Shown: one piece after another, positions 17,080 through 24,986 of the stretch
Layout of the letters: each line of letters begins with the position of its first letter
Numbering within the stretch: the first letter of the stretch is position 1
From: Anaerolineae bacterium
GTDB lineage: Bacteria; Chloroflexota; Anaerolineae; JAAYZQ01
Length of the DNA stretch: 50,567 nt
Assembly: GCA_016926595.1 (NCBI GenBank)
Contig: JAFGOG010000122.1
Coordinates: forward strand, 1 to 50,567
Reading direction: 5' to 3'
Translations under genes and position numbers: made by a program
Notes under the pieces: generated by a model
Told to the model about the DNA's origin: nothing
Databases searched by the model: none
What the model saw: only the letters and a program-made list of their open reading frames with translations

Positions 17080-17547
17080 ATGAACAGCATCTTTCATCTC
17101 ATCGATCGGTTGGAGCGGTTGCTCGGCGAAAGCTGGGGGGTACCGCTCAGCGCATATCGGGTCGTCAATGAAGCTGACTTTCTCGATGTGATCGACCAAA
17201 TGCGAACGGCTATCCCCCAGGAGATCAAGCAGGGCGAACGCATCACCCAGGAGAAGGAGCGGATCATCGCCCAAGCCCAGGAAGAGGCAGAGCGGATCGT
17301 AGGCCTGGCACAAGAGGAGGCGGCCAGACTGATTGATGAACACGAGATTGTCAAAACAGCCGAGCAACGTAGGGCCACCATTATTGAACGGGCACAGCAG
17401 GAGGCCGAAATACTGAAAGGTGGGGCCGACGCTTATGCGCACGAAGTGCTGGTCGCCTTGGATGGTCAGCTTGCCAACATACTGACCACAGTTCGCAACG
17501 GCTTGGCTTCTCTGAACAATCCTGCGGAACAAACGCCAGCCGAGTAA
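17080..17547 (+). CDS. DivIVA/SepIVA-like coiled-coil protein
   Basis: A 155-residue protein with a short N-terminal helical lead (FHLIDRLERLLGES). A long Glu/Gln/Ala-rich helix follows from about residue 40 to 115 (EKERIIAQAQEEAERIVGLA), which suggests a parallel coiled coil. In mycobacteria the gene between coaD and the DUF177 gene encodes SepIVA, a DivIVA-like divisome and envelope protein. The position here is identical (coaD, this gene, DUF177, rpmF). The role in polar or septal envelope growth is inferred from synteny and shape. It also resembles ATP synthase b-type stalks, but no atp genes are nearby. GGGAGGAAAGGAA precedes the ATG. Confidence 0.7.
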   Translation: MNSIFHLIDRLERLLGESWGVPLSAYRVVNEADFLDVIDQMRTAIPQEIKQGERITQEKERIIAQAQEEAERIVGLAQEEAARLIDEHEIVKTAEQRRATIIERAQQEAEILKGGADAYAHEVLVALDGQLANILTTVRNGLASLNNPAEQTPAE

Positions 17548-17582
17548 GAAACCAGCCAACTTTGGCCTGGCGGCATCGGTAT

Positions 17583-17611
17583 TTGACAGGCAACCTACTA
17601 TCGCCTATAAT
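17583..17611 (+). promoter_or_regulatory. Perfect-consensus promoter of the DUF177-rpmF unit
   Basis: TTGACA (17583-17588), a 17-bp spacer, and TATAAT (17606-17611), twelve of twelve matches. The start point is expected near 17618, about 32 nt before the ATG at 17650. It separates DUF177-rpmF from the recG-coaD genes upstream. Confidence 0.9.
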
Positions 17612-17649
17612 TGGGCATCCTAATGGCATAGAATAAGCAGGACATCGCC

Positions 17650-18189
17650 ATGCGTTACAATGTTGCCCAGCTTCTAAAGGGGCCGACGGGTCAGCGCCGC
17701 CAATACGAGTTGCATGAGGACATCGAAGGGCTGGATGAAGAGCTGGTGCCAATCAAGCCGCTGGTTGGAACCATCACCCTAATGCGAACCAGCCAGGGGA
17801 TTCTCGTGAGCGGCAAACTGCGGACCAAGCTCCGGGTCAATTGCAGGCGATGTTTGGAACCTTACAACGTAAGCATAGCAATAAACCTGGAAGAAGAGTT
17901 CCATCCGACGGTCTTGATCGCAGAATCGCCGGTGGACAGAGTGCTGCGAGAAGAAGAGGATGAAGCGCTGTTGATCGATGCCCACCACATCCTCGATCTC
18001 AGTGAGATCATTCGCCAGGAATTGTGGCTGACCATGCCGATGGATCTGTTATGCCGTCCAGATTGCGCTGGGCTGTGCCCGATTTGTGGGGGGAATCGGA
18101 ACCTCGGAGAATGCCAGTGCAACCAGGAGGTAATAGATCCCAGGTGGGCGGCTTTGCAAGAACTATTGTCGAAAGAACCAGAATCATAG
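17650..18189 (+). CDS. DUF177 (YceD-type) family protein
   Basis: A 179-residue DUF177 protein. The central VNCRRCLEPY is the typical Cys pair. The C-terminus carries a Cys cluster (CRPDC, LCPICGG, ECQC) likely to bind zinc. In bacteria and plastids DUF177 proteins precede rpmF and are linked to 23S rRNA accumulation or large-subunit assembly, so ribosome biogenesis is the likely role. It lies 18 bp before rpmF behind a perfect promoter. The ATG at 17650 has AGGAC upstream. Confidence 0.88.
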   Translation: MRYNVAQLLKGPTGQRRQYELHEDIEGLDEELVPIKPLVGTITLMRTSQGILVSGKLRTKLRVNCRRCLEPYNVSIAINLEEEFHPTVLIAESPVDRVLREEEDEALLIDAHHILDLSEIIRQELWLTMPMDLLCRPDCAGLCPICGGNRNLGECQCNQEVIDPRWAALQELLSKEPES

Positions 18190-18207
18190 GAAAGGAGAGA
18201 CTAGCCA

Positions 18208-18402
18208 GTGGGAGCTCTACCCAAACACAAGCTGGGTAAGGGACGTAAAGGCCGGCGGCGCAGCCATAACGCACTCGTGGCCCGCAATGTCGTTCCTTGC
18301 CCTAAATGCCACGAACCGCGCCTGCCTCATCAGGTCTGCCCGGCTTGCGGCTACTACCGGGGCATTGAAGTCATTGAACTCAAGGCCGAAAGCAAAAAAT
18401 AG
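18208..18402 (+). CDS. rpmF: 50S ribosomal protein L32
   Basis: A 64-residue L32 beginning MGALPKHKLGKGRKGRRRS. Two zinc-binding Cys pairs are seen (CPKCHEP and CPACGYY). It uses a GTG start at 18208 with GGAAAGGAGAG just upstream. It is cotranscribed with DUF177, the usual arrangement. A long inverted repeat lies 9 bases after the stop and separates it from the fatty-acid genes. Confidence 0.95.
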   Translation: MGALPKHKLGKGRKGRRRSHNALVARNVVPCPKCHEPRLPHQVCPACGYYRGIEVIELKAESKK

Positions 18403-18411
18403 CTGGGAGCT

Positions 18412-18474
18412 GGAAGGTTGGAAGATTGGAGGATTGGAAGGTAACCTTCCAGTTTTCCAATCTTCCAATTTTCT
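18412..18474 (+). repeat. 31-bp inverted repeat / RNA stem between rpmF and acd
   Basis: Two 31-base arms (18412-18442 and 18444-18474) meet at one central base. Within the inner 25 positions 22 pair as Watson-Crick. The other three inner pairs, and three more in the outer six, are G-U when read as plus-strand RNA. On the minus strand the same positions would be A-C mismatches. The arms are built from repeats of TTGGAAGATTGGAG-like sequence. It could be a processing site, attenuator or terminator without a U tract, or a mobile palindromic repeat. Confidence 0.85.
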
Positions 18475-18499
18475 CGGGAAAATAGAATAGGAGGCTACG

Positions 18500-19636
18500 G
18501 TGATCGGTTTTTCCTTGTCTGACGACTTGATAGAGATCCAGACCAGGGCGCGCAAGTTTGCCCAAGAAGAGATAGCGCCCATTGCTGCCGAGTATGACCG
18601 CCGGGCTGAAGTGCCGCTGTTCATTGTCGAAAAGGCCAAGGCAGCGGGATTGTTGAATGTTACCATACCAAAGGAGTATGGTGGCATGGGGTACGGCGCC
18701 TTGGAAAGCGCCCTCATTGCCGAGGAGCTAGGGGCAGCCTGTGCCGGCATCAGCATCACAATCCTGGTCAACGGCCTAGCCCTGACGCCTATTTACCTGT
18801 TTGGCACCGACGAGCAGAAGGAAAGGTTTCTGCGGCCTATCGCCGAGCAGGGCAAGTTAGCCGCTTTCGCTCTCACCGAGCGCGGGGCTGGTTCGGACGC
18901 CGGTAGGATCAAGACCACTGCCCTGCCAGATGGGGACGATTTCATCATCAACGGCCAGAAATGCTTCATCACCAGCGGCGGCCTGGCGGACCTGATCACT
19001 GTGTTTGCCCTGACCGATCCGGAGCGTGGCACCCGCGGCGTCTCGGCGATCATCGTGCCTGGCAATACACCAGGCATCAAGGTCACCAAAGTCGAAGACA
19101 AGATGGGCCAACGGGCTTCGAACACGGCCGAGCTGACCTTCGAGAACGTGCGTGTGCCCCAGGCTAACCTGCTAGGCAAGCCAGGGCGTGGTTTTCCGAT
19201 CGCCCTGCAGACGCTCGACTTTGGCCGTTCGGGGGTGGCAGCGCTGAGCGTGGGCGTGGCGCGGGCTGCGCTGGAACATGCCACAGCCTATGCCCGTAGC
19301 CGTGAGCAGTTTGGCGCGCCGATCATCAACAACCAGGCCATTGCCTTTATGCTGGCCGACATGGCCACCAAGGTCGAAGCTGCGCGCCTGCTCTGTTGGC
19401 AGGCAGCGTGGAAGGCCGACAATGGGATGAAAGTCAGTTACTACTCGGCCATGGCCAAGTGCTTTGCCGCCGACACGGCGATGGAAGTCACTACCAATGC
19501 CGTCCAGATCTTTGGTGGCTATGGCTACATGAAAGATTATCCGGTCGAGAAGCTGATGCGCGATGCCAAGCTGCTCCAAATCTACGAGGGAACCAACCAG
19601 ATTCAGCGGCTGGTGATCTTCCGCCACCTTCCGTGA
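18500..19636 (+). CDS. Acyl-CoA dehydrogenase (inside the fatty-acid synthesis locus)
   Basis: A 378-residue FAD-dependent acyl-CoA dehydrogenase, full length. It has the N-terminal helical domain, the FAD-contacting block AFALTERGAGSDAGRIKTTA, KCFITSGGLADL, and the C-terminal LLQIYEGTNQIQRLVI whose Glu matches the catalytic base of short/medium-chain enzymes. It starts with GTG at 18500 behind AGGAGG. It lies directly before fabD, where Firmicutes carry plsX and fabH. It may serve beta-oxidation or, in reverse, as an enoyl reductase; the sequence does not decide. A second copy lies at 25678. Confidence 0.9.
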   Translation: MIGFSLSDDLIEIQTRARKFAQEEIAPIAAEYDRRAEVPLFIVEKAKAAGLLNVTIPKEYGGMGYGALESALIAEELGAACAGISITILVNGLALTPIYLFGTDEQKERFLRPIAEQGKLAAFALTERGAGSDAGRIKTTALPDGDDFIINGQKCFITSGGLADLITVFALTDPERGTRGVSAIIVPGNTPGIKVTKVEDKMGQRASNTAELTFENVRVPQANLLGKPGRGFPIALQTLDFGRSGVAALSVGVARAALEHATAYARSREQFGAPIINNQAIAFMLADMATKVEAARLLCWQAAWKADNGMKVSYYSAMAKCFAADTAMEVTTNAVQIFGGYGYMKDYPVEKLMRDAKLLQIYEGTNQIQRLVIFRHLP

Positions 19637-19671
19637 GCCCCGCCGAAATAGGTCTAGACCGAGAGATGGGG

Positions 19672-20613
19672 ATGTACGCGCTGCTATTCCCTGGCCAGGG
19701 GTCGCAACAAGTAGGCATGGGGCAGAGCCTGGCGGAAGCCTATCCGATCGCTCGCGAGACCTTTGCCAAAGCCGACGCGGTGTTAGGCTTTCATCTGTCA
19801 CATCTATGCTTCCACGGGCCGAAAGAGGAGTTGGACGACACGGTCAACACCCAGCCGGCTATCTTTGCTACGAGCATGGCCTTACTAGGAGTGTTGGAAT
19901 CCATCGGCAAGCTGCCCAAGCCGGTTGCCGTGGCAGGACACAGTATGGGCGAGCTGACAGCCCTGGTAGCTGCCGGCGCGCTCGATTTCGCCGATGGGCT
20001 GCGCCTGGCGCGCGAGCGCGGCCGGCTGATGAAGCTGGCCGGCGAGCGGAACCCTGGTGGTATGGCCGCCGTGCTCAAGATGGACGATGCCGAAGTAGAA
20101 AAGGCCTGCCGCAAAGCAAGCGACGAGACAGGCCAACCGGTGCAGATCGCCAACCATAACTCGCCAGGGCAATTAGTCATCTCCGGCGATCAAAAGGCGT
20201 TGGATCGGGCTATCGAGCTGCTCAAACAACAAGGCGGGAAAAAGATCATCCCCCTGGCAGTGAGCATCGCGGCCCACTCGCCGCTTATGACCACCATAAT
20301 CGGAGAATACCGGGCGGCGGTCGAGGCCACGCCGCTGCGCAGCCCAACGGTGCCGGTCATCGCCAACATCAGCGCCCGGCCGTTGGCCGGTGTCGGCGAG
20401 ATCCGTGACGAACTGACCGGCCAGCTAACCTGGCCGGTGCGCTGGACGGCATCGATCCAGGCCATGGTGGCCCAGGGAGTGACCCATTTTGTCGAGATCG
20501 GCCCCAAAGATGTGCTGACCGGGCTGGTGAGACGGATCGATCCAACTGTCGAGGCGGTGAACGTCGGCGACGCAACAGCAGTGCAGGCATTTCTGCCGGT
20601 ACAAAAGGAGTAG
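19672..20613 (+). CDS. fabD: Malonyl-CoA:ACP transacylase
   Basis: A 313-residue FabD, which moves malonyl groups from CoA to ACP. It starts MYALLFPGQGSQQVGMGQSLAEAY. The nucleophile Ser is in GHSMGELTALVA near residue 92. Downstream are NHNSPGQLVISG and the catalytic His in VSIAAHSPLM. GAGAG at 19661-19665 favours the ATG at 19672 over the ATG at 19666. It lies 35 bp after the acyl-CoA dehydrogenase gene and 3 bp before fabG. Confidence 0.95.
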   Translation: MYALLFPGQGSQQVGMGQSLAEAYPIARETFAKADAVLGFHLSHLCFHGPKEELDDTVNTQPAIFATSMALLGVLESIGKLPKPVAVAGHSMGELTALVAAGALDFADGLRLARERGRLMKLAGERNPGGMAAVLKMDDAEVEKACRKASDETGQPVQIANHNSPGQLVISGDQKALDRAIELLKQQGGKKIIPLAVSIAAHSPLMTTIIGEYRAAVEATPLRSPTVPVIANISARPLAGVGEIRDELTGQLTWPVRWTASIQAMVAQGVTHFVEIGPKDVLTGLVRRIDPTVEAVNVGDATAVQAFLPVQKE

Positions 20614-20616
20614 TGG

Positions 20617-21363
20617 ATGCAATTCGCAGGCAAGGTCGCAATTGTCACTGGCGGTTCGCGGGGGATTGGCCGGGGCATCGCCCTGCGGTTGGCCGCCAAT
20701 GGCGCCAAGGTGGTAGTCAACTATCACAGCAACGAGACTGCTGCCAGCCAGGTGGTGGACCAGATCCGAGCCGGCGGCGGCGAAGCGATCGCCGTTCAGG
20801 CCGACGTGAGCCAACCAGCCCAAGCCCAGGCTCTGATTGATGCTGCTCAAAAGGCGTTTGGCCGGGTTGATATCCTGGTTAACAATGCCGGGACCACGCG
20901 CGATACGCTCATCATGCGCATGAGCGAAGAAGATTGGGACCTGGTCATCGACACCAACCTGAAAGGCACATTCAATTGCATCAAGGCGGCCGCGCGGCCA
21001 ATGATGCGCCAGCGTTATGGGCGGATCGTCAACGTGACTTCGGTGTCAGGGCTGGGGGGCAACGCCGGACAGGCGAACTATGCAGCGGCCAAGGCCGGGC
21101 TGATTGGGTTGACCAAGACAGTGGCCAAAGAACTGGGTTCGCGAAACATCACGTGCAACGCCGTCGCGCCCGGCTATGTGCCAACCGATCTGACCGGTTC
21201 ACTGCCGCCGGAACTGGTAGAGCTGGCCCTTCAACGAACGATCTTGGGGCGGGCCGGGACGGCGGAAGATATGGCGGCTGCGGTCGCCTTTCTCGCATCT
21301 GACGACGCCAGCTTTGTCACCGGTCAGATTCTGACCGTGGACGGTGGATTGTCAATGGGGTAA
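20617..21363 (+). CDS. fabG: 3-oxoacyl-ACP reductase
   Basis: A 248-residue short-chain dehydrogenase of FabG type. It has the NADPH-binding TGGSRGIGRGIALRLA, the NNAG motif (LVNNAGTTRDTLIMRM), and the catalytic Ser-Tyr-Lys set (NVTSVSGLGG, then NYAAAKAGL). The C-terminus TGQILTVDGGLSMG is typical. It follows fabD by 3 bp. acpP and fabF, often next in such clusters, are absent from the window. Confidence 0.94.
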   Translation: MQFAGKVAIVTGGSRGIGRGIALRLAANGAKVVVNYHSNETAASQVVDQIRAGGGEAIAVQADVSQPAQAQALIDAAQKAFGRVDILVNNAGTTRDTLIMRMSEEDWDLVIDTNLKGTFNCIKAAARPMMRQRYGRIVNVTSVSGLGGNAGQANYAAAKAGLIGLTKTVAKELGSRNITCNAVAPGYVPTDLTGSLPPELVELALQRTILGRAGTAEDMAAAVAFLASDDASFVTGQILTVDGGLSMG

Positions 21364-21367
21364 ACCC

Positions 21368-21422
21368 CCTCTCCCCTGTGGGAGAGGACAGAGTGACTTT
21401 CAAATGCCGCCTGAAGGGCGGC
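21368..21422 (+). repeat. Two small hairpins between fabG and asp23
   Basis: The first has an 8-bp stem (CCTCTCCC at 21368-21375, GGGAGAGG at 21380-21387) with loop CTGT. The second has a 6-bp stem (GCCGCC at 21406-21411, GGCGGC at 21417-21422). They fill the gap between the fabG stop and the likely asp23 start at 21435. They may tune read-through or RNA stability, or be short interspersed repeats. Confidence 0.5.
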
Positions 21423-21434
21423 AGGGGGGATTTT

Positions 21435-21782
21435 GTGGAGGAGGATCTCGGCAAGGTGACTATCGCGCCAGGAGTCCTGGTGACGATCGTGCAAAAGACG
21501 GCCGATTCAATGCCGGGTGTGGTGCGCCTGTCGCCCAAGGTCCCGGGAGTGGGCCGCCTGCTGGGACCGCACACGGCTGGAAAAGGCGTTCAAGTTCAGG
21601 TGGTGGGCAACCAAGTCACTGTAGACGTCTACCTGGTCGCGGCACGAGGTGTAGACCTGTATCAGATGGGGCGACAATTGCAGCATCACATCACACGGGC
21701 CATCCACGACATCGTGGGCATGAATGTGAGCGAGGTCAACGTCCACATCGAAGAGATCGAAGCCAGCACAGCACAGCAGTGA
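21435..21782 (+). CDS. Asp23/Gls24 family protein (YqhY-like) beside nusB
   Basis: A 115-residue Asp23/Gls24 (DUF322) protein. It has DLGKVTIAPGVLVTIVQKTA at the N-terminus, then VQVVGNQVTVDVYLVAARG, and NVSEVNVHIEEI at the C-terminus. B. subtilis yqhY also precedes nusB; there its loss affects lipid synthesis. The reading frame is open back to a GTG at 21378, but that lies inside a hairpin. The GTG at 21435 sits behind AGGGGGG and matches the family N-terminus, so it is preferred. It lies 28 bp before nusB. Confidence 0.8.
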   Translation: MEEDLGKVTIAPGVLVTIVQKTADSMPGVVRLSPKVPGVGRLLGPHTAGKGVQVQVVGNQVTVDVYLVAARGVDLYQMGRQLQHHITRAIHDIVGMNVSEVNVHIEEIEASTAQQ

Positions 21783-21810
21783 CACGTCAAGTAGGTGATG
21801 AGGTGCCCAA

Positions 21811-22230
21811 ATGAAGGTTCGCCACGAGGCGCGGATTGTTGCTCTGCAAGCACTGTTTGAGATGGATTGCGTTGGGCATCAAAGCGCCGCGGCGCTCGAA
21901 CAGCGGCTGGCAGAGATGCCTTTGCCTGAGCAGGCGATCCAGTTCGCCCAAGAGCTTGTGCAGGGGGTTACTGCCGACATCACCAAACTGGACAGGCTGA
22001 TAGAGCGTTATGCGCCCGAGTGGCCGGTGGAGCAAATAGCCATCATCGACCGCAATATCCTGCGCATTGCCATCTACGAGATCCTCGAGTGTGACGGCAC
22101 GCCCCTGAAGGTCGCCATCAACGAGGCAGTGGAGCTGGCCAAGCAGTTCGGCAGCGATAGCTCTGGCCGATTTGTCAACGGCGTGTTGGGCAGCTTGGTG
22201 GCGAAAGAGGAGATCCTGGGCAAGCGATGA
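21811..22230 (+). CDS. nusB: Transcription antitermination factor NusB
   Basis: A 139-residue NusB, which with NusE binds boxA RNA during rRNA transcription. The all-helical family blocks are visible: KVRHEARIVALQALFEMDC at the start, RNILRIAIYEIL, and KVAINEAVELAKQFGSDSSG with the conserved NEAVELAK. The ATG at 21811 has AGGTG upstream. Its stop overlaps the start of the Tat gene by 4 bp, so the two are coupled. Confidence 0.95.
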   Translation: MKVRHEARIVALQALFEMDCVGHQSAAALEQRLAEMPLPEQAIQFAQELVQGVTADITKLDRLIERYAPEWPVEQIAIIDRNILRIAIYEILECDGTPLKVAINEAVELAKQFGSDSSGRFVNGVLGSLVAKEEILGKR

Positions 22231-22712
22231 ACTTTTTCAGCAACATCGGGGCGCTTGAGCTACTGGTGATCCTGCTCCTGGCGCTCCTGGTCGTCGGGCC
22301 AGAGCGCCTGCCTCAATTAGCGCGCGATTTGGCCAAGGCGCTGCGCAGCGCACGGCGGGTGTACGAAAACCTGAGTCGCGATCTGGGTCCGGAATTTATG
22401 TCAATTCAGCAGACGACGGAAGAAATCCGGACATCGGTCGAGTCGATCCGAACAATCCCTCAGGAGATGGTCACTTCGATCGTCAAGACTGCCGGCCTGG
22501 ATGAAACCATCACCGATCTAAAGGGCATGGCTGATGAGATCAGCGAGACCCGCCAAACCTTAACCACCGTCACCAAGACGATCACCCACCCTGTGGACAC
22601 GGCTGTAGGCGCTGTCCGTCACTCGTTGGCGGCCACTCAACCACGCAGACCTGTGGGCGCGGGCGAAGAAACAACCGCCGAAACGCCTGGCGATGTAGGG
22701 TCGGAACCGTGA
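22227..22712 (+). CDS. tatB: Twin-arginine translocase subunit, TatB-like
   Basis: A 161-residue TatA/B family protein. One N-terminal membrane helix (LLVILLLALLVV) is followed by the hinge GPERLPQLARDLAKALRSAR and a long amphipathic helix. A charged tail runs to residue 161. Its length and the PERLP hinge fit TatB rather than TatA. It overlaps nusB and tatC by 4 bp each. No separate TatA is seen in the window. Confidence 0.85.
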   Translation: MNFFSNIGALELLVILLLALLVVGPERLPQLARDLAKALRSARRVYENLSRDLGPEFMSIQQTTEEIRTSVESIRTIPQEMVTSIVKTAGLDETITDLKGMADEISETRQTLTTVTKTITHPVDTAVGAVRHSLAATQPRRPVGAGEETTAETPGDVGSEP

Positions 22713-23440
22713 GCACCGCCGAGCCCATGCAGGGCACTCCACCCAATAACCAGGTGGTCATGCCGCTGCTGGATCACCTCAAGGAGCTGCGTAACCGGCT
22801 CTTCAAAGTCGCAATCGCGCTGCTGATTGCTACCATCGTCAGCCTCATCTTTGCCAAGCAGGCGGTCGTCATCCTCATCAGGCCGATGGGTGACAACCTG
22901 CCCCAGGCCCTCAAGCCAACCGAGACACTGAGCAACTATATGAAGGTAGCCCTCGTCTGCGGGGTGACACTTGCCATGCCGGTCATCGTCTATCAGATCG
23001 GCCGTTTCATCACCCCCGGCTTGAGCCGCAGGGAAAGGCGTTACCTGCTGCTGTTGGTGCCTGGCGCCACGATTTGCTTCGTTACTGGAGTTGCGTTTGC
23101 CTACTTTGTCATGCTGCCGACGGCGATCCCCTTTCTCCAGGGCTTTATGTCGGACATTGTCAAGCAGCAGTGGACCATCGGCGACTATTTGTCATTTGTT
23201 GCCAATCTGCTTTTCTGGATTGGCGTATCCTTCGAGCTGCCCCTGTTTGTCTACTTTCTGGCCAAATTGGGTATTATCAACGACAAGACGCTGCGAAAAA
23301 ACCGCAAGTATGCGGTAATTGTCATCGCGATGCTGGCCGCCGTCATCACTCCTACAGTCGACCCACTCAACATGGCGCTGGTGATGGGCCCGCTCATCCT
23401 GCTATATGAACTCGGCGTTCTGCTGGCGAGGATTGCCTGA
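22709..23440 (+). CDS. tatC: Sec-independent translocase TatC
   Basis: A 243-residue TatC with about six membrane helices. The conserved N-terminal HLKELRNRLFK, which helps bind the twin-arginine signal, and the FSxE-like IGVSFELPLFVYFL near residue 175 are present. VITPTVDPLNMALVMGPLILLYE ends the core. It starts with GTG at 22709 and overlaps tatB by 4 bp. With TatB it exports folded proteins. Confidence 0.94.
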   Translation: MSTAEPMQGTPPNNQVVMPLLDHLKELRNRLFKVAIALLIATIVSLIFAKQAVVILIRPMGDNLPQALKPTETLSNYMKVALVCGVTLAMPVIVYQIGRFITPGLSRRERRYLLLLVPGATICFVTGVAFAYFVMLPTAIPFLQGFMSDIVKQQWTIGDYLSFVANLLFWIGVSFELPLFVYFLAKLGIINDKTLRKNRKYAVIVIAMLAAVITPTVDPLNMALVMGPLILLYELGVLLARIA

Positions 23441-23528
23441 ACGTCCTGCGGCCGCCGTCATCAAAAGAGGGCATCCTTTACCCGATACCCGCCCGAATCA
23501 TACAACAACAACAAACAAGGAGTCAACT

Positions 23529-24851
23529 ATGTCCCGTACCCGTATTTTGATCATGGGCGCTGCTGGTCGCGATTTTCACAACTTTAACGTTTTCTTTCGC
23601 GACGACAAGCGGTATGAGGTTGTGGCCTTTACCGCTACCCAGATCCCAAACATCGAAGGTCGCGTCTACCCGCCCCAATTGGCAGGGGACCTATACCCTG
23701 ACGGCATCCCCATCCACGCCGAAGAGGAGCTGGTAGATCTCATCTGCCGGCACGGCATAGACCAGGTAGTATTCGCCTATTCCGATGTACCCCACGAGTA
23801 TGTCATGCACAAAGCATCGCAAGTGCTGGCTGCCGGCCCTGACTTTAGGCTGATGGGCTCCAAGACCACCATGATTGAGAGCAGGAAACCGGTAGTAGCA
23901 GTGTGCGCCGTCCGCACCGGTTCTGGCAAGAGCCAGACCACCCGCCATGTGTGCGATATCCTGCAAAAGATGGGCCACAAGGTGGTTGCCGTCCGCCACC
24001 CCATGCCCTATGGCGACCTCGTCAAGCAGGCTGTGCAACGCTATGCCACCCATGCCGACATGGACCTTAACGAGTGTACCATCGAAGAGCGCGAAGAGTA
24101 CGAGCCCCACATCGACCAGGGCATCGTCGTCTATGCCGGTGTAGATTACGAGCGCATCCTCCGCCAGGCAGAAAAAGAAGCCGACATCGTCGTCTGGGAT
24201 GGCGGCAATAACGACCTGCCCTTTTACAAACCTGACCTATTCATCACTGTGGCCGATCCACATCGGGCAGGCCACGAGCTGGCCTACTACCCAGGCGAGA
24301 GCAACCTGCGCGCCGCCGACATAATCGTCATCAACAAGGTCGATACCGCCGACCTGGCTAATATCGCTCGTGTGCGGGAGAATGCGCTACACGTGAATCC
24401 GGCGGTGACCATCGTCGAAGCTGCCTCGCCCATTTTTGTCAAAGATCCAAGCGCCATCCGCGGCAAGCACGTGCTCGTAGTCGAGGATGGCCCAACTTTG
24501 ACCCACGGCGAGATGGCCTACGGAGCCGGCGTGGTGGCTGCCAAACGGTTTGGCGCAGCCGAGATCGTCGATCCCCGCCCTTACGCCGTCGGTTCAATTC
24601 TCAATACCTACAACAAATATCCAACCACCGGGAAAGTACTGCCGGCCATGGGCTATGGCGATCAGCAAATGCACGAGCTGCAAGAGACGATCAATGCCAC
24701 ACCGTGTGACATAGTGATCATAGCCACGCCAGTCGATCTGGGGCGCCTGCTCACAATCAACCGGCCCTACCAACGCGTGAACTATGAGCTGCAGGTCATC
24801 GGCCGGCCCACCTTGGAGGAGATCCTGCGCGGACGGTTCTCGGCCGCTTAG
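23529..24851 (+). CDS. GTPase of the cyclic 2,3-diphosphoglycerate synthetase-like family (COG2403)
   Basis: A 440-residue protein. It has an N-terminal Rossmann-like part (ILIMGAAGRDFHNFNVFFRD), then a P-loop-like CAVRTGSGKSQTTR near residue 124, VVWDGGNNDLPFYKPDLF, and the NKVD guanine-specificity motif (IIVINKVDTADL). The archaeal cPGS makes cyclic 2,3-diphosphoglycerate; bacterial relatives are mostly uncharacterised. There is no obvious metabolic partner here. The ATG at 23529 follows AAGGAG at 23517-23522. An in-frame extension reaches back into tatC but is not needed. No clear promoter was found in the 88-bp gap. Confidence 0.8.
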   Translation: MSRTRILIMGAAGRDFHNFNVFFRDDKRYEVVAFTATQIPNIEGRVYPPQLAGDLYPDGIPIHAEEELVDLICRHGIDQVVFAYSDVPHEYVMHKASQVLAAGPDFRLMGSKTTMIESRKPVVAVCAVRTGSGKSQTTRHVCDILQKMGHKVVAVRHPMPYGDLVKQAVQRYATHADMDLNECTIEEREEYEPHIDQGIVVYAGVDYERILRQAEKEADIVVWDGGNNDLPFYKPDLFITVADPHRAGHELAYYPGESNLRAADIIVINKVDTADLANIARVRENALHVNPAVTIVEAASPIFVKDPSAIRGKHVLVVEDGPTLTHGEMAYGAGVVAAKRFGAAEIVDPRPYAVGSILNTYNKYPTTGKVLPAMGYGDQQMHELQETINATPCDIVIIATPVDLGRLLTINRPYQRVNYELQVIGRPTLEEILRGRFSAA

Positions 24852-24898
24852 CCACTTTTCTTCTGGCTAGAGCGACTAACCAGTACATTTGTGCATTC

Positions 24899-24933
24899 AG
24901 ACCTGACAGCTTGCCACCAAGCCTGCCAGGTCT
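24899..24933 (+). terminator. Strong stem-loop after the cPGS-like gene
   Basis: Arms AGACCTGACAGCTTG and CAAGCCTGCCAGGTCT pair over 14 bp with one mismatch and one bulge around a CCAC loop. It lies about 48 bases past the stop. No U tract follows, so it could be a terminator of the weak type or an interspersed palindrome. Confidence 0.5.
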
Positions 24934-24986
24934 GGAGCCTATTCTATCCAGGGCTAGGGTCGGGCCCTGTGCAACCGGTGCGGTTG

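Noticed and set aside
17080..17547. ATP synthase b subunit
   Set aside because: No N-terminal membrane helix and no atp genes nearby. Position matches SepIVA instead.
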